This document shows positions 25,046-34,985 of a DNA stretch of 62,373 bases, one piece after another. The notes beneath the pieces are model-generated. The model was not told the origin of the DNA. It did not search any database and saw only the letters and a program-made list of their open reading frames with translations. The position numbers and the translations under genes are program-made. Position 1 is the first letter of the stretch. The number at the start of each line of letters is the position of its first letter. Origin of the DNA: Candidatus Treponema merdequi (GTDB taxonomy: Bacteria; Spirochaetota; Spirochaetia; Treponematales; Treponemataceae); the NCBI GenBank assembly GCA_018064525.1, contig JAGHVB010000003.1, positions 1 through 62,373 on the forward strand, given 5' to 3'.

Positions 25046-25381
25046 TTGGATTATTTTATAATTGGCGAACGTGAGCTTGTTCTTGCTTTTGGTCTTGTCG
25101 GCGTAAAAGGTGTTTCAGTTTCTGATAGAACAGAAGCACTTGATGCGTTTAATAAAGTGACAGGCCAGAGCGAAGAGCTTTCGTCCGTGGTAAGTAAAGA
25201 CATTCCCAGAGTTCTCATTTTAACAGAAGACGTTTCTGTAATGCTTGAAGAAGAAATTACAGCATGGCAGTTAAAGGGAAAGTTGCCGCTTATCGTTGAG
25301 GTTCCGCCTCTTGAAGGTAAAATCAAGGGAAAGAAATCTCTTTCAGATTCCATCAGGGAAGCTGTTGGAATCAGTGTATAG
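25046..25381 (+). CDS. atpF: V-type ATP synthase subunit F
   Basis: 111 residues, the family size. The Rossmann-like start DYFIIGERELVLAFGLVGVK and RVLILTEDVSVMLEEEI fit subunit F, a central-shaft component. The only workable start is the TTG at 25046, with a weak AGG upstream. It lies 29 bases after atpK. Confidence 0.88.
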   Translation: MDYFIIGERELVLAFGLVGVKGVSVSDRTEALDAFNKVTGQSEELSSVVSKDIPRVLILTEDVSVMLEEEITAWQLKGKLPLIVEVPPLEGKIKGKKSLSDSIREAVGISV

Positions 25382-25434
25382 ATTGTTTGCTGCAGAAAAA
25401 ATGTGGCAGTCAGTGTGTTTAAGGAAAATTAATT

Positions 25435-26070
25435 ATGGAAGAACTTAGATCTACCGAGGTCCTTGAAAAGCAGATTCTGGACGTCGCAGGTAAGAAGGCA
25501 GAAAAAATTAAGCTCGATGCTGAAAAAGTTTGCGAACAGATTTTGAACGAAGTTGATTCGCGCCTTGAAAATGCAAAAAAAGAAAAACAGGTTTTCTTTG
25601 ATGAAAAAATTTCGCATCATAAAAAAGATTTGGATGCGAGTCTTTCTCTTGAAAAATCCCGATTCGTCGTTTCATTTGTAAGTTCTTCTGTTACATCAGC
25701 AATTAATGATTACTTAAAACAGATTTCAGCTGAAAAAAGAATGTCTGCTGTTCTTTCAATGCTGAAAAACTTTTCTGGATTGACTTCAGAAAAAACTTTT
25801 GATGCAAGCGTGTACGGCTTTGACGTAAATTCCACTAAAGCACAGCTTGAAAAAGCCGGACTTAAAATTACTTCGTGCACAAACATCGCTTTCGAAAAAT
25901 CAGGCGAAGCTGCAATTGAAGGAATCGATCTTCACGAAGGAATTATTCTTGCATCAGATGATAAATCAGTAAAAATCAGATTAACTCTCGAAGAATTAGT
26001 TTCAGAATTAATCGACAAATATAGAAATGAATTAGCCGTTACTTTGTTTGGCGGGAGGATTCCTGAATGA
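25435..26070 (+). CDS. atpE: V-type ATP synthase subunit E
   Basis: 211 residues. The N-terminal half is a long Lys/Glu/Ala coiled coil; the C-terminal third is a small globular domain with [20 protein letters not shown], typical of subunit E. It pairs with the small subunit at 21485 to form the peripheral stalk. AAGGAAAATTAATT precedes the ATG. Its stop overlaps the atpA start (ATGA). Confidence 0.9.
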   Translation: MEELRSTEVLEKQILDVAGKKAEKIKLDAEKVCEQILNEVDSRLENAKKEKQVFFDEKISHHKKDLDASLSLEKSRFVVSFVSSSVTSAINDYLKQISAEKRMSAVLSMLKNFSGLTSEKTFDASVYGFDVNSTKAQLEKAGLKITSCTNIAFEKSGEAAIEGIDLHEGIILASDDKSVKIRLTLEELVSELIDKYRNELAVTLFGGRIPE

Positions 26071-27842
26071 TTCAAGGTAAAATTACTCGCATCGCAGGTC
26101 CTATTATTTTTGCAGACGGACTTGAAGGCTGCGGTCTTTATGATGTTGTTAACGTTGGAAAAAATAAACTCATCGGAGAAATCATCCGTCAGAATCAGGG
26201 TAAAGCTGTAATTCAGGTTTACGAAGATGACACCGGAATGAAAATCGGAGAAACTGTTGAATGTACTCAGGCTCCGCTTTCTCTTAAACTCGGTCCTGGA
26301 CTTGTCGGAACTATTTACGACGGTATTCAGCGTCCGTTAAAAGAAATGTTTGAAGACAAAGGTGCATTCCTTTTGCCTGGTCAGAGAACTACTCCGATTG
26401 ATGATAAGAAAAAATGGAAGTTTGATGCTGCGTCTGGTGTTGAAGCCGGATGTAAAATCGAAATCGGAATGGTACTTGGAACTGTAAAAGAAACAGAATC
26501 GATTACACATTCAATTATGGTTCCACCATATATCAAAGGAAAAACTTTAAAAACTTTTACAGCAGACGGTGAATATACAGTTGATGATGTAATCGGTATT
26601 ACAGACCTTGATGAAGAAATCAAACTTTCTCAATACTGGCCTGTTCGTAAACCGAGACCTTATGCTGCAAAGCTTTCTGTATCAGAACCTCTTTTGACAG
26701 GACAGCGCGTCATCGACGTTTTCTTTCCTCTTTCAAAAGGAGGAACAGCTGCAATTCCTGGCGGTTTCGGAACTGGAAAAACTATGACTCAGCATGCCAT
26801 TGCAAAATGGTGTGATGCAGATTTGATTATTTATATCGGATGCGGTGAACGCGGAAACGAAATGACCGATGTTCTTACAGAATTCCCTGAACTGATTGAC
26901 CCTCGTACAGGCCGCTCTCTCATGGAAAGAACTATCCTCATCGCAAATACTTCAAACATGCCTGTTGCAGCGCGCGAAGTTTCACTTTACTCAGGAATTA
27001 CTCTTGCAGAATATTACCGCGATATGGGAATGGCTGTCGCAATTATGGCTGACTCTACATCGCGCTGGGCAGAAGCTTTGCGTGAACTTTCTGGACGTAT
27101 GGAAGAGATGCCTGCAGAAGAAGGATTCCCTGCATATTTACCGACCCGTCTTGCAGAGTTTTATGAAAGAGCCGGACGCATTACGACATTTGCTCAGAAA
27201 GAAGGAAGTGTTTCTGTAATCGGAGCAGTTTCTCCTCCGGGCGGTGACTTTTCAGAACCAGTTACTCAGCATACAAAACGATTCATCCGCTGCTTCTGGG
27301 CACTCGACCGTGAACTTGCAAATGCCCGTCATTATCCTGCCATCAGCTGGATTGATTCATATTCTGAATATGCAGAAGAAGTTAAAGAATGGTGGGAAAA
27401 TACAAATGAAAAGTGGGACAGCGTAAGACTTTCTGCGCTTGATCTTTTGAAGCAGGAACAGAAACTTGAACAGATTGTTCGTCTTATTGGACCGGATGCT
27501 CTTCCTGAAACAGAACGACTTGTTCTCGTTGTCAGCGAAATGATCAAGAACGGATTTTTACAGCAGAACGCATTTGATAAAATCGATGCATACTGCGGAG
27601 TAGAAAAACAGATAGGTATTCTTTCTCTGATCATGAAGTTCTATGACAGAGCACTTAACTGCGTAAAGAACGGATGTCCTATTGCAAAAGTTTCTGCTCT
27701 TTCAAGCCGTGAAAAAATCGTCAGAATCAAACTCACAGTAGAGAATGATGATATGAATGCAATCAAAGAAATTGAAAAGCTTTGTGAAAAAGAATTTGAT
27801 GAGCTTGATAATATTTATAAAGGTTCGGAGGCAAATGTATGA
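26067..27842 (+). CDS. atpA: V-type ATP synthase subunit A
   Basis: 591 residues, full length. Catalytic subunit: N-terminal beta barrel, the non-homologous bulge region (about 110-185), Walker A GGFGTGKT, Walker B followed by [20 protein letters not shown], and the C-terminal helical domain. Overlaps atpE and atpB by four bases each, giving tight coupling. It hydrolyses or makes ATP in the cytoplasmic V1 head. In a fermentative treponeme the complex may run as an ion pump; direction is inference. Confidence 0.98.
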   Translation: MIQGKITRIAGPIIFADGLEGCGLYDVVNVGKNKLIGEIIRQNQGKAVIQVYEDDTGMKIGETVECTQAPLSLKLGPGLVGTIYDGIQRPLKEMFEDKGAFLLPGQRTTPIDDKKKWKFDAASGVEAGCKIEIGMVLGTVKETESITHSIMVPPYIKGKTLKTFTADGEYTVDDVIGITDLDEEIKLSQYWPVRKPRPYAAKLSVSEPLLTGQRVIDVFFPLSKGGTAAIPGGFGTGKTMTQHAIAKWCDADLIIYIGCGERGNEMTDVLTEFPELIDPRTGRSLMERTILIANTSNMPVAAREVSLYSGITLAEYYRDMGMAVAIMADSTSRWAEALRELSGRMEEMPAEEGFPAYLPTRLAEFYERAGRITTFAQKEGSVSVIGAVSPPGGDFSEPVTQHTKRFIRCFWALDRELANARHYPAISWIDSYSEYAEEVKEWWENTNEKWDSVRLSALDLLKQEQKLEQIVRLIGPDALPETERLVLVVSEMIKNGFLQQNAFDKIDAYCGVEKQIGILSLIMKFYDRALNCVKNGCPIAKVSALSSREKIVRIKLTVENDDMNAIKEIEKLCEKEFDELDNIYKGSEANV

Positions 27843-29218
27843 AAGGCGTAGAATACTGCGGTGTAAAATCTGTTGACGGACCTATCGTTGTAGTTAAGCG
27901 TTCAGAAGATGTTTCATTTAACGAAACTGTTTATGTTCGAGATCGTTTTGGTGAAAAGAGAACTGGCCGTGTAATCGATTTGTCAGAAGATGTTGCTATC
28001 GTTCAGATTTTCGGTTCAACAACTGGAATTGACCTTCAGGATACGACAGTGGAATTTCTTGAAGAGCCTCTCGAATTGAGAGTCGGACCTGATCTGCTTG
28101 GCCGTATCTTTAACGGACTTGGAGAACCAGTAGACGGTCTTTCTCCGATTGTCTCATCACAGAAAATCAACGTAAACGGAAACCCGATTAACCCGTATGC
28201 CCGCGTTTATCCGAGGGACTTTATCCAGACAGGAATCTCTTCTATCGACGGAATGAATACTTTGATCCGTGGTCAGAAACTTCCGATTTTCTCTGGTAAC
28301 GGTCTTGCTCACAACAGACTTGCAGCTCAGATTATCCGTCAGGCAAAACTCCGCTCGAGCGATGATCAGTTCGTAATGGTATTTGCCGGAATGGGAATTA
28401 AATATGACGTTGCTCAGTTTTTCAGAAATACATTTGAAGAGTCTGGTGTACTTTCAAAAGTAGTTATGTTCCAGTCGCTTGCTGATGCTCCTTCAATTGA
28501 ACGAATCATCACTCCGCGCTGTGCATTGACTGCTGCAGAATATCTTGCTTACGAAAAAGGAATGCACGTACTTGTCGTATTGACTGATATGACAAACTAC
28601 TGCGAAGCCCTCCGTGAAATTTCTACAACTCGTGGTGAAGTTCCTGGCCGTAAAGGATATCCTGGATACCTCTATTCTGACCTTGCAGAGATTTACGAAA
28701 GAGCCGGAAAGATAAAGGGCAGTGAAGGTTCAATCACACAGATTCCGATTCTGACAATGCCTAACGATGATATTTCTCATCCTATTCCAGACTTGACAGG
28801 ATACATCACAGAAGGACAGATTACTCTTAACCGTGAACTTTCACAGAAAGGAATGTATCCACCTGTTGCAGTTCTTCCGTCACTCAGCCGTTTGATGAAA
28901 GACGGAATCGGTGAAGGAATGACACGTGATGACCATGCCGCAGTTTCGAGCCAGCTTTTTGCATGCTACTCAAAAGTGAAATCAATCAGAAACCTCGCTG
29001 CAATCATCGGTGAAGAAGAACTTTCAGAACTTGATAAACTGTATCTTCACTTTGGTGACAGATTCGAAAATGAATTTCTTACTCAGGGTGAGTACGAAGA
29101 CAGAACAATCGATCAGACACTTGATATCGGCTGGAGTCTTTTAAAGATTCTTCCGACAGAAGAACTTACACGTATCAAACCTGAGTTGATTGAAAAATAT
29201 ATTGGAAGAAATAATTAA
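27839..29218 (+). CDS. atpB: V-type ATP synthase subunit B
   Basis: 459 residues. Non-catalytic head subunit. It shares the A-subunit fold but lacks the canonical P-loop (the position reads [16 protein letters not shown], as in V-type B subunits). Conserved [14 protein letters not shown] and [15 protein letters not shown] are present. GGAGG lies inside the end of atpA, four-base overlap. Confidence 0.98.
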   Translation: MKGVEYCGVKSVDGPIVVVKRSEDVSFNETVYVRDRFGEKRTGRVIDLSEDVAIVQIFGSTTGIDLQDTTVEFLEEPLELRVGPDLLGRIFNGLGEPVDGLSPIVSSQKINVNGNPINPYARVYPRDFIQTGISSIDGMNTLIRGQKLPIFSGNGLAHNRLAAQIIRQAKLRSSDDQFVMVFAGMGIKYDVAQFFRNTFEESGVLSKVVMFQSLADAPSIERIITPRCALTAAEYLAYEKGMHVLVVLTDMTNYCEALREISTTRGEVPGRKGYPGYLYSDLAEIYERAGKIKGSEGSITQIPILTMPNDDISHPIPDLTGYITEGQITLNRELSQKGMYPPVAVLPSLSRLMKDGIGEGMTRDDHAAVSSQLFACYSKVKSIRNLAAIIGEEELSELDKLYLHFGDRFENEFLTQGEYEDRTIDQTLDIGWSLLKILPTEELTRIKPELIEKYIGRNN

Positions 29219-29838
29219 TGGCAAAACTTAATGTTGCTCCGACAAAATCAAATCTTCTCGCACAGAAAGAACAGCTTTCCATTTCGAAAAACGGTTACGA
29301 ACTTCTCGAACAAAAACGCGAAATTCTTGTAATGGAACTCATGAAGATGGTAGAAAAAGTTAAGGTTTTGGAAGAGAACATTGATGCGCTTGTTGCAAAA
29401 GCTTATCCGTCACTCAAAAAAACTTTGATGCATTCTGGCGGTGACAGACTTGAACAGATTGCAAAAAATGTTAAATACGATTTTGAATTTACAGAAGGTT
29501 CTGCAATAATCGGCGGAATGAATTTTCCGACAATCGATGTTAAGCTTCCTGAAATGAAACTTTTTTACTCTTTCATGGGAACATCTGCAGACATCGATGA
29601 AACTGTCGTAAACTTTTTTGAACTTTTAAAACTTTTAACAGAAATGGCTTCTGTAAGAACAATTGTCTGGAGACTTGCCGGCGAAGTTAAAAAAACACAG
29701 CGTCGTGTAAATGCACTTGATAAACTCGTAATTCCACAGACAGAAGAAACTGTCCGTTATATTCAGGAAGTTCTCGAAGAACGAGACCGTGAAAATGTCT
29801 TTGTTCTCAAATCGTTGAAAAACCGCAAAGAAAAATAA
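29218..29838 (+). CDS. atpD: V-type ATP synthase subunit D
   Basis: 206 residues, largely two long helices that form the central shaft turning inside the A3B3 head. The conserved start LNVAPTKSNLLAQKEQLS and C-terminal RRVNALDKLVIPQTEETVRY identify it. Its ATG shares a base with the atpB stop. It is the last subunit gene of the operon; the order is G/H-C-I-K-F-E-A-B-D. Confidence 0.96.
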   Translation: MAKLNVAPTKSNLLAQKEQLSISKNGYELLEQKREILVMELMKMVEKVKVLEENIDALVAKAYPSLKKTLMHSGGDRLEQIAKNVKYDFEFTEGSAIIGGMNFPTIDVKLPEMKLFYSFMGTSADIDETVVNFFELLKLLTEMASVRTIVWRLAGEVKKTQRRVNALDKLVIPQTEETVRYIQEVLEERDRENVFVLKSLKNRKEK

Positions 29839-29853
29839 AGAGGCGTTTACAAA

Positions 29854-30609
29854 ATGGAAGACTACTACAAGATTCTTGGAGTAAAGCAGGACGCCACCTT
29901 ATCAGAAATCAGACGGGCATACAGACAGAAAGTTAAAAAACTTCATCCGGATAAAAGCGGAACACAGACAACTTCAGAAGAATTTACAAAAGTTGTAAAC
30001 GCATACAGAGTCTTATCGGATTTAAAAAGCAGATCGATTTTTGATTCTTCAATTTTTGCGCATGTAAAATTTCACAGAAATAAAAAAGCAGAATTTGATT
30101 ATCGTTCATGGCTTTTGGAACGCGAAGATCAGGAGTCCCGTGCAAAATTAATTTTCTTTGATCTGATGCATGATCGCGAAGACGATGCAGTAAAAGAATT
30201 TAAAAAGATGAATATGAATCATGCGGATTTCAGTCTTAAGCGCTGGTTTACCCGTGAAAATTTTATGGACTATGGTTACATTCTTGCAGAGGAACTTGTA
30301 TTACGCGGTGAATATTATGATGCGTTTTTACTTCTGGAGCAGATAATCAGAATGGAATACAGCTATAATTATTTCAGACTTTTCTTTCCTGAAGTTATTG
30401 CATTTACAAAAAATATTCTGCGTACTAAACTTGAAGGAATAATAAATGATGAACTTGCTCTTGATGCATTTGAGCGAGCTCTTGATCTTGAACTTGGTAA
30501 AAAAGAAGATGCATTTATTCTTCAGAGAATGTCAGCACTTTATTTAAAGCTTGGAGATGAAGCGACTTCGAGAATCTGTCTTGAAGAAGCGAGGAAAATA
30601 AATGATTAG
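29854..30609 (+). CDS. J-domain protein (DnaJ-like co-chaperone)
   Basis: 251 residues. Residues 1-65 form a J-domain (DYYKILGVKQDATLSEIRRA) with the HPD motif in KKLHPDKSG, which stimulates DnaK ATPase. It lacks the Gly/Phe region and zinc fingers of true DnaJ. The remainder is helical and TPR-like (LRGEYYDAFLLLEQII, ALYLKLGDEATSRICLEEA). It starts 15 bases after atpD and overlaps map by eight bases, so it belongs to the downstream end of the ATPase operon. A role in folding or assembly is inferred only. Confidence 0.88.
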   Translation: MEDYYKILGVKQDATLSEIRRAYRQKVKKLHPDKSGTQTTSEEFTKVVNAYRVLSDLKSRSIFDSSIFAHVKFHRNKKAEFDYRSWLLEREDQESRAKLIFFDLMHDREDDAVKEFKKMNMNHADFSLKRWFTRENFMDYGYILAEELVLRGEYYDAFLLLEQIIRMEYSYNYFRLFFPEVIAFTKNILRTKLEGIINDELALDAFERALDLELGKKEDAFILQRMSALYLKLGDEATSRICLEEARKIND

Positions 30610-31351
30610 ATTAAAGAACGAAGATGAAATTAATGGAATCAGAAAAAGCTGCAGACTTTTAGCAGAGATGTTTAAATTCGTAATTCCACAGGTTAAAGTC
30701 GGAATGTCGACAAAAGACGTTGATGACCTTTGCGTAAAATTCATCAAGTCTCATGGCGGAACTCCTGCATGGTACAGAGAAGATTTTCCTGGTGCTGCCT
30801 GCATCAGCATTAATAATGAAGTCATTCACGGAATTCCTTCCAAGAAAAGAATCATTAAAGATGGTGATATCGTTTCACTCGATGTCGGAATTGATCTTGA
30901 CGGTTATATCAGTGATTCAACTCATTCTGTTCTTGTCGGAAATGTTCCGGCAGAAGTACGCAAACTTGATGAAGTTACTCTGGAATGTTTAAGAGCTGGA
31001 ATTGCTGCGTGTAAAGTTGGAAACAGAATTAAAGATATCAGCCGTGCAGTTGAAGAAATTGCATTGAAGCATGGCTACGGAATAGTTTCTGATTACTGTG
31101 GTCACGGTGTCGGTCTTGATGTTCACGAAGATCCGAATGTTCCGAATGTGACAGACTGGGCAGGCGGAAATCCGAGAATCCAGGCGGGAATGGTACTTGC
31201 AATTGAACCGATGATCAATCTCGGAACTGGAGATGTCATACTTGCTGATGACGGATGGACAGTTTTGACTCGTGACGGAAAACCTTCTGCCCATGAAGAA
31301 CATACTGTAGCCGTTTTTGAAGACCATACAGAAGTTCTCTCCGAACTCTGA
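30602..31351 (+). CDS. map: Methionine aminopeptidase, type I
   Basis: 249 residues, the size of a type Ia enzyme without a zinc-finger extension. It removes the initiator Met from nascent proteins. The metal-binding residues are seen in order: Asp in SLDVGIDLDGYISDSTH, His in CGHGVGLDVHEDP, Glu in AIEPMINLG and the final Glu in SAHEEHTVAVFE. The ribosome site GAGGAAAA lies within the J-domain gene, which it overlaps by eight bases. Confidence 0.97.
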   Translation: MIRLKNEDEINGIRKSCRLLAEMFKFVIPQVKVGMSTKDVDDLCVKFIKSHGGTPAWYREDFPGAACISINNEVIHGIPSKKRIIKDGDIVSLDVGIDLDGYISDSTHSVLVGNVPAEVRKLDEVTLECLRAGIAACKVGNRIKDISRAVEEIALKHGYGIVSDYCGHGVGLDVHEDPNVPNVTDWAGGNPRIQAGMVLAIEPMINLGTGDVILADDGWTVLTRDGKPSAHEEHTVAVFEDHTEVLSEL

Positions 31352-31405
31352 AAATTCCTCATTTTTGATGGAATGACTTATAAAAAAATACTTTTTTATG
31401 CTTTT

Positions 31406-31435
31406 TTGTAACACTTTCGGGTGTTTTGTTATTAT
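31406..31435 (+). promoter_or_regulatory. Probable promoter of htrA
   Basis: TTGTAA (31406-31411) and TATTAT (31430-31435) are 18 bp apart. The leader is about 16 bases and contains GGAGG (31446-31450). The spacer includes the small palindrome CAC-TTTCGG-GTG. Confidence 0.5.
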
Positions 31436-31457
31436 CTTTATATATGGAGGCATCAAG

Positions 31458-32954
31458 TTGAAAAAGAACTTAAAATACATTATCGGATGTGCAGCGGTTG
31501 CAGTTGTGGCTTTTGCACTTATTTCATTTTCATGCACAGGTTTTAAAGATAGAGGAAGTGCAAACACAGCTTTTGCCCAGACAAACGGTATGAGCGATAA
31601 AGCAGCGGTAGCTATTCCGCAGAGCTCACTTAATCTCGTAGAAGCATTGCAGGAAGTTAATCGTTCCGTAAGCCGCGGTGTATTGCCGTCAGTTGTAGAA
31701 GTTGACGTTACAGAAACAAAAAAAAGAGCAAAAAATCCTTTCAGCGACATTCCGTTTTTCTTTTTCGGAACACCACAGGATAACAGTGATGAAGGCCGCG
31801 AATATAAAGAACAGGGACTTGGTTCTGGTGTAATCATCCGCCGTAACGGAAACACACTTTATGTTCTGACAAATAATCACGTTGCAGGAACTGCAACAGA
31901 AATTACAGTAAAATTAAATGACGGCCGCAAGTTTGATGCAAAACTTGTAGGAGCTGATAAAAGAATGGACATTGCACTTGTTTCATTTGAATCGTCTGAT
32001 AAAGAAATTCCACTTGCCGTACTTGGAGATTCTGACAAAGTTGAAGCAGGTGACATCTGTTATGCAATGGGTGCACCGCTTGGCTATGCGCAGTCTGTAA
32101 CACAGGGAATCGTTTCGGCAACAGGACGTTCTGGCGGCGATATCGGAAACATCAATGATTTCATTCAGACAGATACAGCAATCAATCAGGGAAACTCCGG
32201 TGGACCTCTTATCAATATTTACGGTGAAGTAATCGGAATCAATACATGGATTGCAAGTGGAACTGGCGGAAACGTTGGTCTTGGTTTTGCAATTCCAATC
32301 AATAATGTTAAACGCGCAATCGATGAATTTATTGCAGATGGAAAAATTACTTACGGCTGGATGGGTGTAAGCCTTACAGAAGTTAAAGCTGATTACAAAG
32401 AGTCACTTGGAATCAAAGATACAGAAGGTGCTTTTGCATCTCAGGTTTTTGTCGGAAGCCCTGCTCAGAAAGGCGGCATTCAGGCTGGTGACTACATCGT
32501 AGAACTTAACGGAAATAAAGTAAAATCTGTTGATCAGCTTGTACGCGATGTTGCAGTTTTACGCGTTGGTGAAAAATCTAAATTTAAAGTAATTCGTGGT
32601 GGCAAAACTTACGAAGTTGATGTTATAATTGAAGAAAGAAAAGATGAGATTTCATCTGATGATTCAAAACTCTGGCCTGGCTTTATTGCTGTTCCTTTGA
32701 CAGAAGATGTTAAAAAAGAACTTAAAGTCGAGGACAAAGCTAAAGGTGTTGCAGTTACAAATGTAATTCCAAAATCACCGGCTGCGGCTTTAAGACTTCA
32801 GAACGGCGATGTAATTACTGCTGTAAATGGAACTAAAGTAACAAACCTTGCAGAATTCTATGCCGCAATGGATCTGACAAAAACAAAGTCAATTCAGTTT
32901 GATGTATGGAATGAAGCAGGAACTATTACAACAGGAACCTGGAAATTAAAATAA
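31458..32954 (+). CDS. htrA: HtrA/DegP-family serine protease
   Basis: The start is set at the TTG of 31458, seven bases after GGAGG; an in-frame upstream start would overlap the promoter. 498 residues. A hydrophobic signal segment ends in ISFSC, possibly a lipobox, so the protein is in the periplasm, perhaps membrane-anchored. The trypsin-like domain has the catalytic triad His141 (LTNNHVAG), Asp171 (RMDIALVSF) and Ser247 (NQGNSGGP). Two PDZ domains follow (about 300-390 and 400-495). It degrades or refolds damaged exported proteins. The cyclo-ligase gene follows at once, overlapping at the stop codon. Confidence 0.93.
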   Translation: MKKNLKYIIGCAAVAVVAFALISFSCTGFKDRGSANTAFAQTNGMSDKAAVAIPQSSLNLVEALQEVNRSVSRGVLPSVVEVDVTETKKRAKNPFSDIPFFFFGTPQDNSDEGREYKEQGLGSGVIIRRNGNTLYVLTNNHVAGTATEITVKLNDGRKFDAKLVGADKRMDIALVSFESSDKEIPLAVLGDSDKVEAGDICYAMGAPLGYAQSVTQGIVSATGRSGGDIGNINDFIQTDTAINQGNSGGPLINIYGEVIGINTWIASGTGGNVGLGFAIPINNVKRAIDEFIADGKITYGWMGVSLTEVKADYKESLGIKDTEGAFASQVFVGSPAQKGGIQAGDYIVELNGNKVKSVDQLVRDVAVLRVGEKSKFKVIRGGKTYEVDVIIEERKDEISSDDSKLWPGFIAVPLTEDVKKELKVEDKAKGVAVTNVIPKSPAAALRLQNGDVITAVNGTKVTNLAEFYAAMDLTKTKSIQFDVWNEAGTITTGTWKLK

Positions 32955-33589
32955 TCAATTCTGAAGAAATTCAAAAAGCAAAGGCCGCATTCCGAAAGTT
33001 TATAAAACAGAAACTTGCGGCCTTTGTATTTACAGAACAGAAAATCAAGGAAGCAGAAACTGCAGCTTCTTCTGCATTTTTAACAAGTGAATTTTATAAA
33101 AATGCATCTTTGATTTTCTGTTTCATATCCTGCAAAAACGAAATCAGTACAGACCGTATACTTGTAAAATCAATTCTTGATAAAAAGCAGATTGCTGTTC
33201 CGCGTGTAATTCCGGGAACAAACAGAATGGATTTTTACATTCTTGAAAATCTTCCGGTTAATTCTCAGACAGAGCCTGGGGCTTTTGGAATTCCAGAACC
33301 TAAAACAAATCTTAAAAAAGTTAATATCAGATTCCTTCCAAAAAATTCTGTAATGCTCATGCCGGGGACTGCCTTTTGTAAAGATGGAACAAGAATAGGA
33401 AAGGGCAAAGGTTTTTACGATGTCTATCTTGAAGAAGTTTATAAAAAGAGCCGTGCGTTCAGAAAATCAGGAATTAAAATCGGTTACTGTTATGATATGC
33501 AGATCGAAGAAAAAATTCCGAATGCAGAAAATGATGTAAAGGTTGATTATATTATTTCTGAAAACGGAATGATCAAGTGCGGACAGTAA
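32951..33589 (+). CDS. 5-formyltetrahydrofolate cyclo-ligase with unclear start codon
   Basis: Converts 5-formyl-THF to 5,10-methenyl-THF using ATP. The core is intact: GIPEP, and PGTAFCKDGTRIGKGKGFYD, the family signature. The first ATG/GTG/TTG in this frame is a TTG at 33110, which would remove the first 50 or so residues, including the conserved helix KAAFRKFIKQKL that begins near 32981. The frame is open upstream to 32915, with no ATG, GTG or TTG there; candidates are CTG 32939, ATA 32951, ATC 32954 and ATT 32969. ATA overlaps the htrA stop as ATAA, six bases after GGAA. I place the start at 32951 (212 residues) with low confidence; the identity of the protein is firm. Confidence 0.8.
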   Translation: MINSEEIQKAKAAFRKFIKQKLAAFVFTEQKIKEAETAASSAFLTSEFYKNASLIFCFISCKNEISTDRILVKSILDKKQIAVPRVIPGTNRMDFYILENLPVNSQTEPGAFGIPEPKTNLKKVNIRFLPKNSVMLMPGTAFCKDGTRIGKGKGFYDVYLEEVYKKSRAFRKSGIKIGYCYDMQIEEKIPNAENDVKVDYIISENGMIKCGQ

Positions 33590-33638
33590 AAATCATATTT
33601 TCGTAAACTATTATTTATAATATCTCAAAATTATTTTG

Positions 33639-33666
33639 TTGCATTTAATACAATTCTGCTTATAAT
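33639..33666 (+). promoter_or_regulatory. Promoter of the DUF6273 lipoprotein gene
   Basis: TTGCAT (33639-33644) and a perfect TATAAT (33661-33666) are 16 bp apart. An AAGGAGA ribosome site follows before the ATG at 33686. Confidence 0.65.
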
Positions 33667-33685
33667 TTAAAATAAGGAGACAGTT

Positions 33686-34942
33686 ATGAAAAGAATTATT
33701 AACTTATTTTCAACTTTAACATTATCTGCAGTCGTATTAGCATCCTGCTATCAGCCAGCAAGTTCTAATAACCCGCCGCCAGTTCCACCGGTTCCACCAG
33801 AACCGCAAAAGACTGAAGTTGATTTTTCTGTAAATTATAATCAGGATAAACTTACAGAAGAATCTGCTGAGTATACTAAAAATGATATTACTGTTACAGC
33901 AATTTATGATGATGACTCAAAAGCAACTGTAACTGACTGGACAGTTGAGCCTGCTTTGCCTTACACATTAAACAGCGGTAAGAATGTTTTTACTTTTACA
34001 AGAAAAGGTAAAACACAAACACTTGTAGTTTATAAAGCAAGTCAGACAACAACAGACAATATCACTGATAATGGTGATGGTACCATTACTTTTGGTGATT
34101 ATGCACAGACTGCTTATGTTCCATATCCAAATCAGGAATTTTCTGATAAACCTGCTAAAAACGGCTGGTACATTGGAAGTGATGGAAATTATTACGGTAA
34201 AGCCGGAAGTGATTACTATTCAGTTAAACCTCTTGTGTGGGATGTTTATACAGAAAATTATAATGGCAATAAACTGTTAGTTACTCATAATGTTATTTAT
34301 GGTGGTATTCTTTATAGTGAGGCAACAAAGAATAGAACAATTAACGAAAAAACTGTATATCCAAATAACTATGAATTCAGCAATTTACGTGCATTCCTGA
34401 ATGGAAAAACTCTTTACCTTGATGATGGAACTACTTCTGATAAATACAAAAACAGTAATTTCTTGAATATGGCATTTACAGAAGCCGCACAGAACAAGAT
34501 TTTAACAACTGCAATCAAAAATGATGGTAATTCTTCTAATGACCCTACAAATCCAAACTGGAGTAGAATAGACGGTACAAAAGGTAATGATGACGACGGA
34601 AATCCAAAAACAGATCCAACTGGAAAAACTATTTATACAAGTTCAGATACAGAGGATAAAGTTTTTGCTCTGTCAATTTATGACTGTACTAATAAGCAGT
34701 ATGGTGTTGCCAGCGGATGTGATGGTAATTCAACTAACTTAAACAGAAAAGTGAACGACTTTAGTACTGCTTTGGGTGTTACTAAAGATACGGATAATAA
34801 TGGTAACTATATGATCAGGACGCCTTATTATAAACAGGATGATATGATTCGTTATGTTCAGGTAGGACATTGTTATCAGAGTGAGACTATTGCTAACTCT
34901 GTATCTATGGGTATCGTTCCAGCAATTGTAATTTCTAAATAA
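33686..34942 (+). CDS. Lipoprotein with Ig-like and DUF6273 domains
   Basis: 418 residues. Signal peptide with lipobox VLASCYQPAS, then a Pro-rich linker, an Ig-like domain (about 48-115, TEVDFSVNYNQDKL to GKTQTLVV), and a C-terminal DUF6273 module (about 130-418) with KPLVWDVYTENYNGNKLLV and FSNLRAFLN. DUF6273 proteins are usually surface or secreted; function unknown. It has its own promoter and ends at a strong bidirectional terminator. Several treponeme lipoproteins in this window share the same plan: lipobox, Pro-rich linker, beta modules. Confidence 0.8.
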   Translation: MKRIINLFSTLTLSAVVLASCYQPASSNNPPPVPPVPPEPQKTEVDFSVNYNQDKLTEESAEYTKNDITVTAIYDDDSKATVTDWTVEPALPYTLNSGKNVFTFTRKGKTQTLVVYKASQTTTDNITDNGDGTITFGDYAQTAYVPYPNQEFSDKPAKNGWYIGSDGNYYGKAGSDYYSVKPLVWDVYTENYNGNKLLVTHNVIYGGILYSEATKNRTINEKTVYPNNYEFSNLRAFLNGKTLYLDDGTTSDKYKNSNFLNMAFTEAAQNKILTTAIKNDGNSSNDPTNPNWSRIDGTKGNDDDGNPKTDPTGKTIYTSSDTEDKVFALSIYDCTNKQYGVASGCDGNSTNLNRKVNDFSTALGVTKDTDNNGNYMIRTPYYKQDDMIRYVQVGHCYQSETIANSVSMGIVPAIVISK

Positions 34943-34947
34943 ATCAT

Positions 34948-34985
34948 TTTGAGGGAGATTAAACTTTAATCTCCCTCAAAATTTT
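34948..34985. terminator. Bidirectional terminator overlapping the cobB end
   Basis: GAGGGAGATTAAA and TTTAATCTCCCTC form a near-perfect stem over a three-base loop, with As before and Ts after. The right arm encodes the last residues and stop of the Sir2 gene, so the terminator overlaps coding sequence. Confidence 0.85.

Noticed and set aside
31398-31457. Upstream start for htrA
   Set aside because: It would overlap the promoter; GGAGG is correctly placed only for TTG 31458.
30989-31855. 288-codon minus-strand ORF over map and htrA
   Set aside because: Long but antisense to two genes with clear catalytic motifs; no start signal and no recognisable domain.
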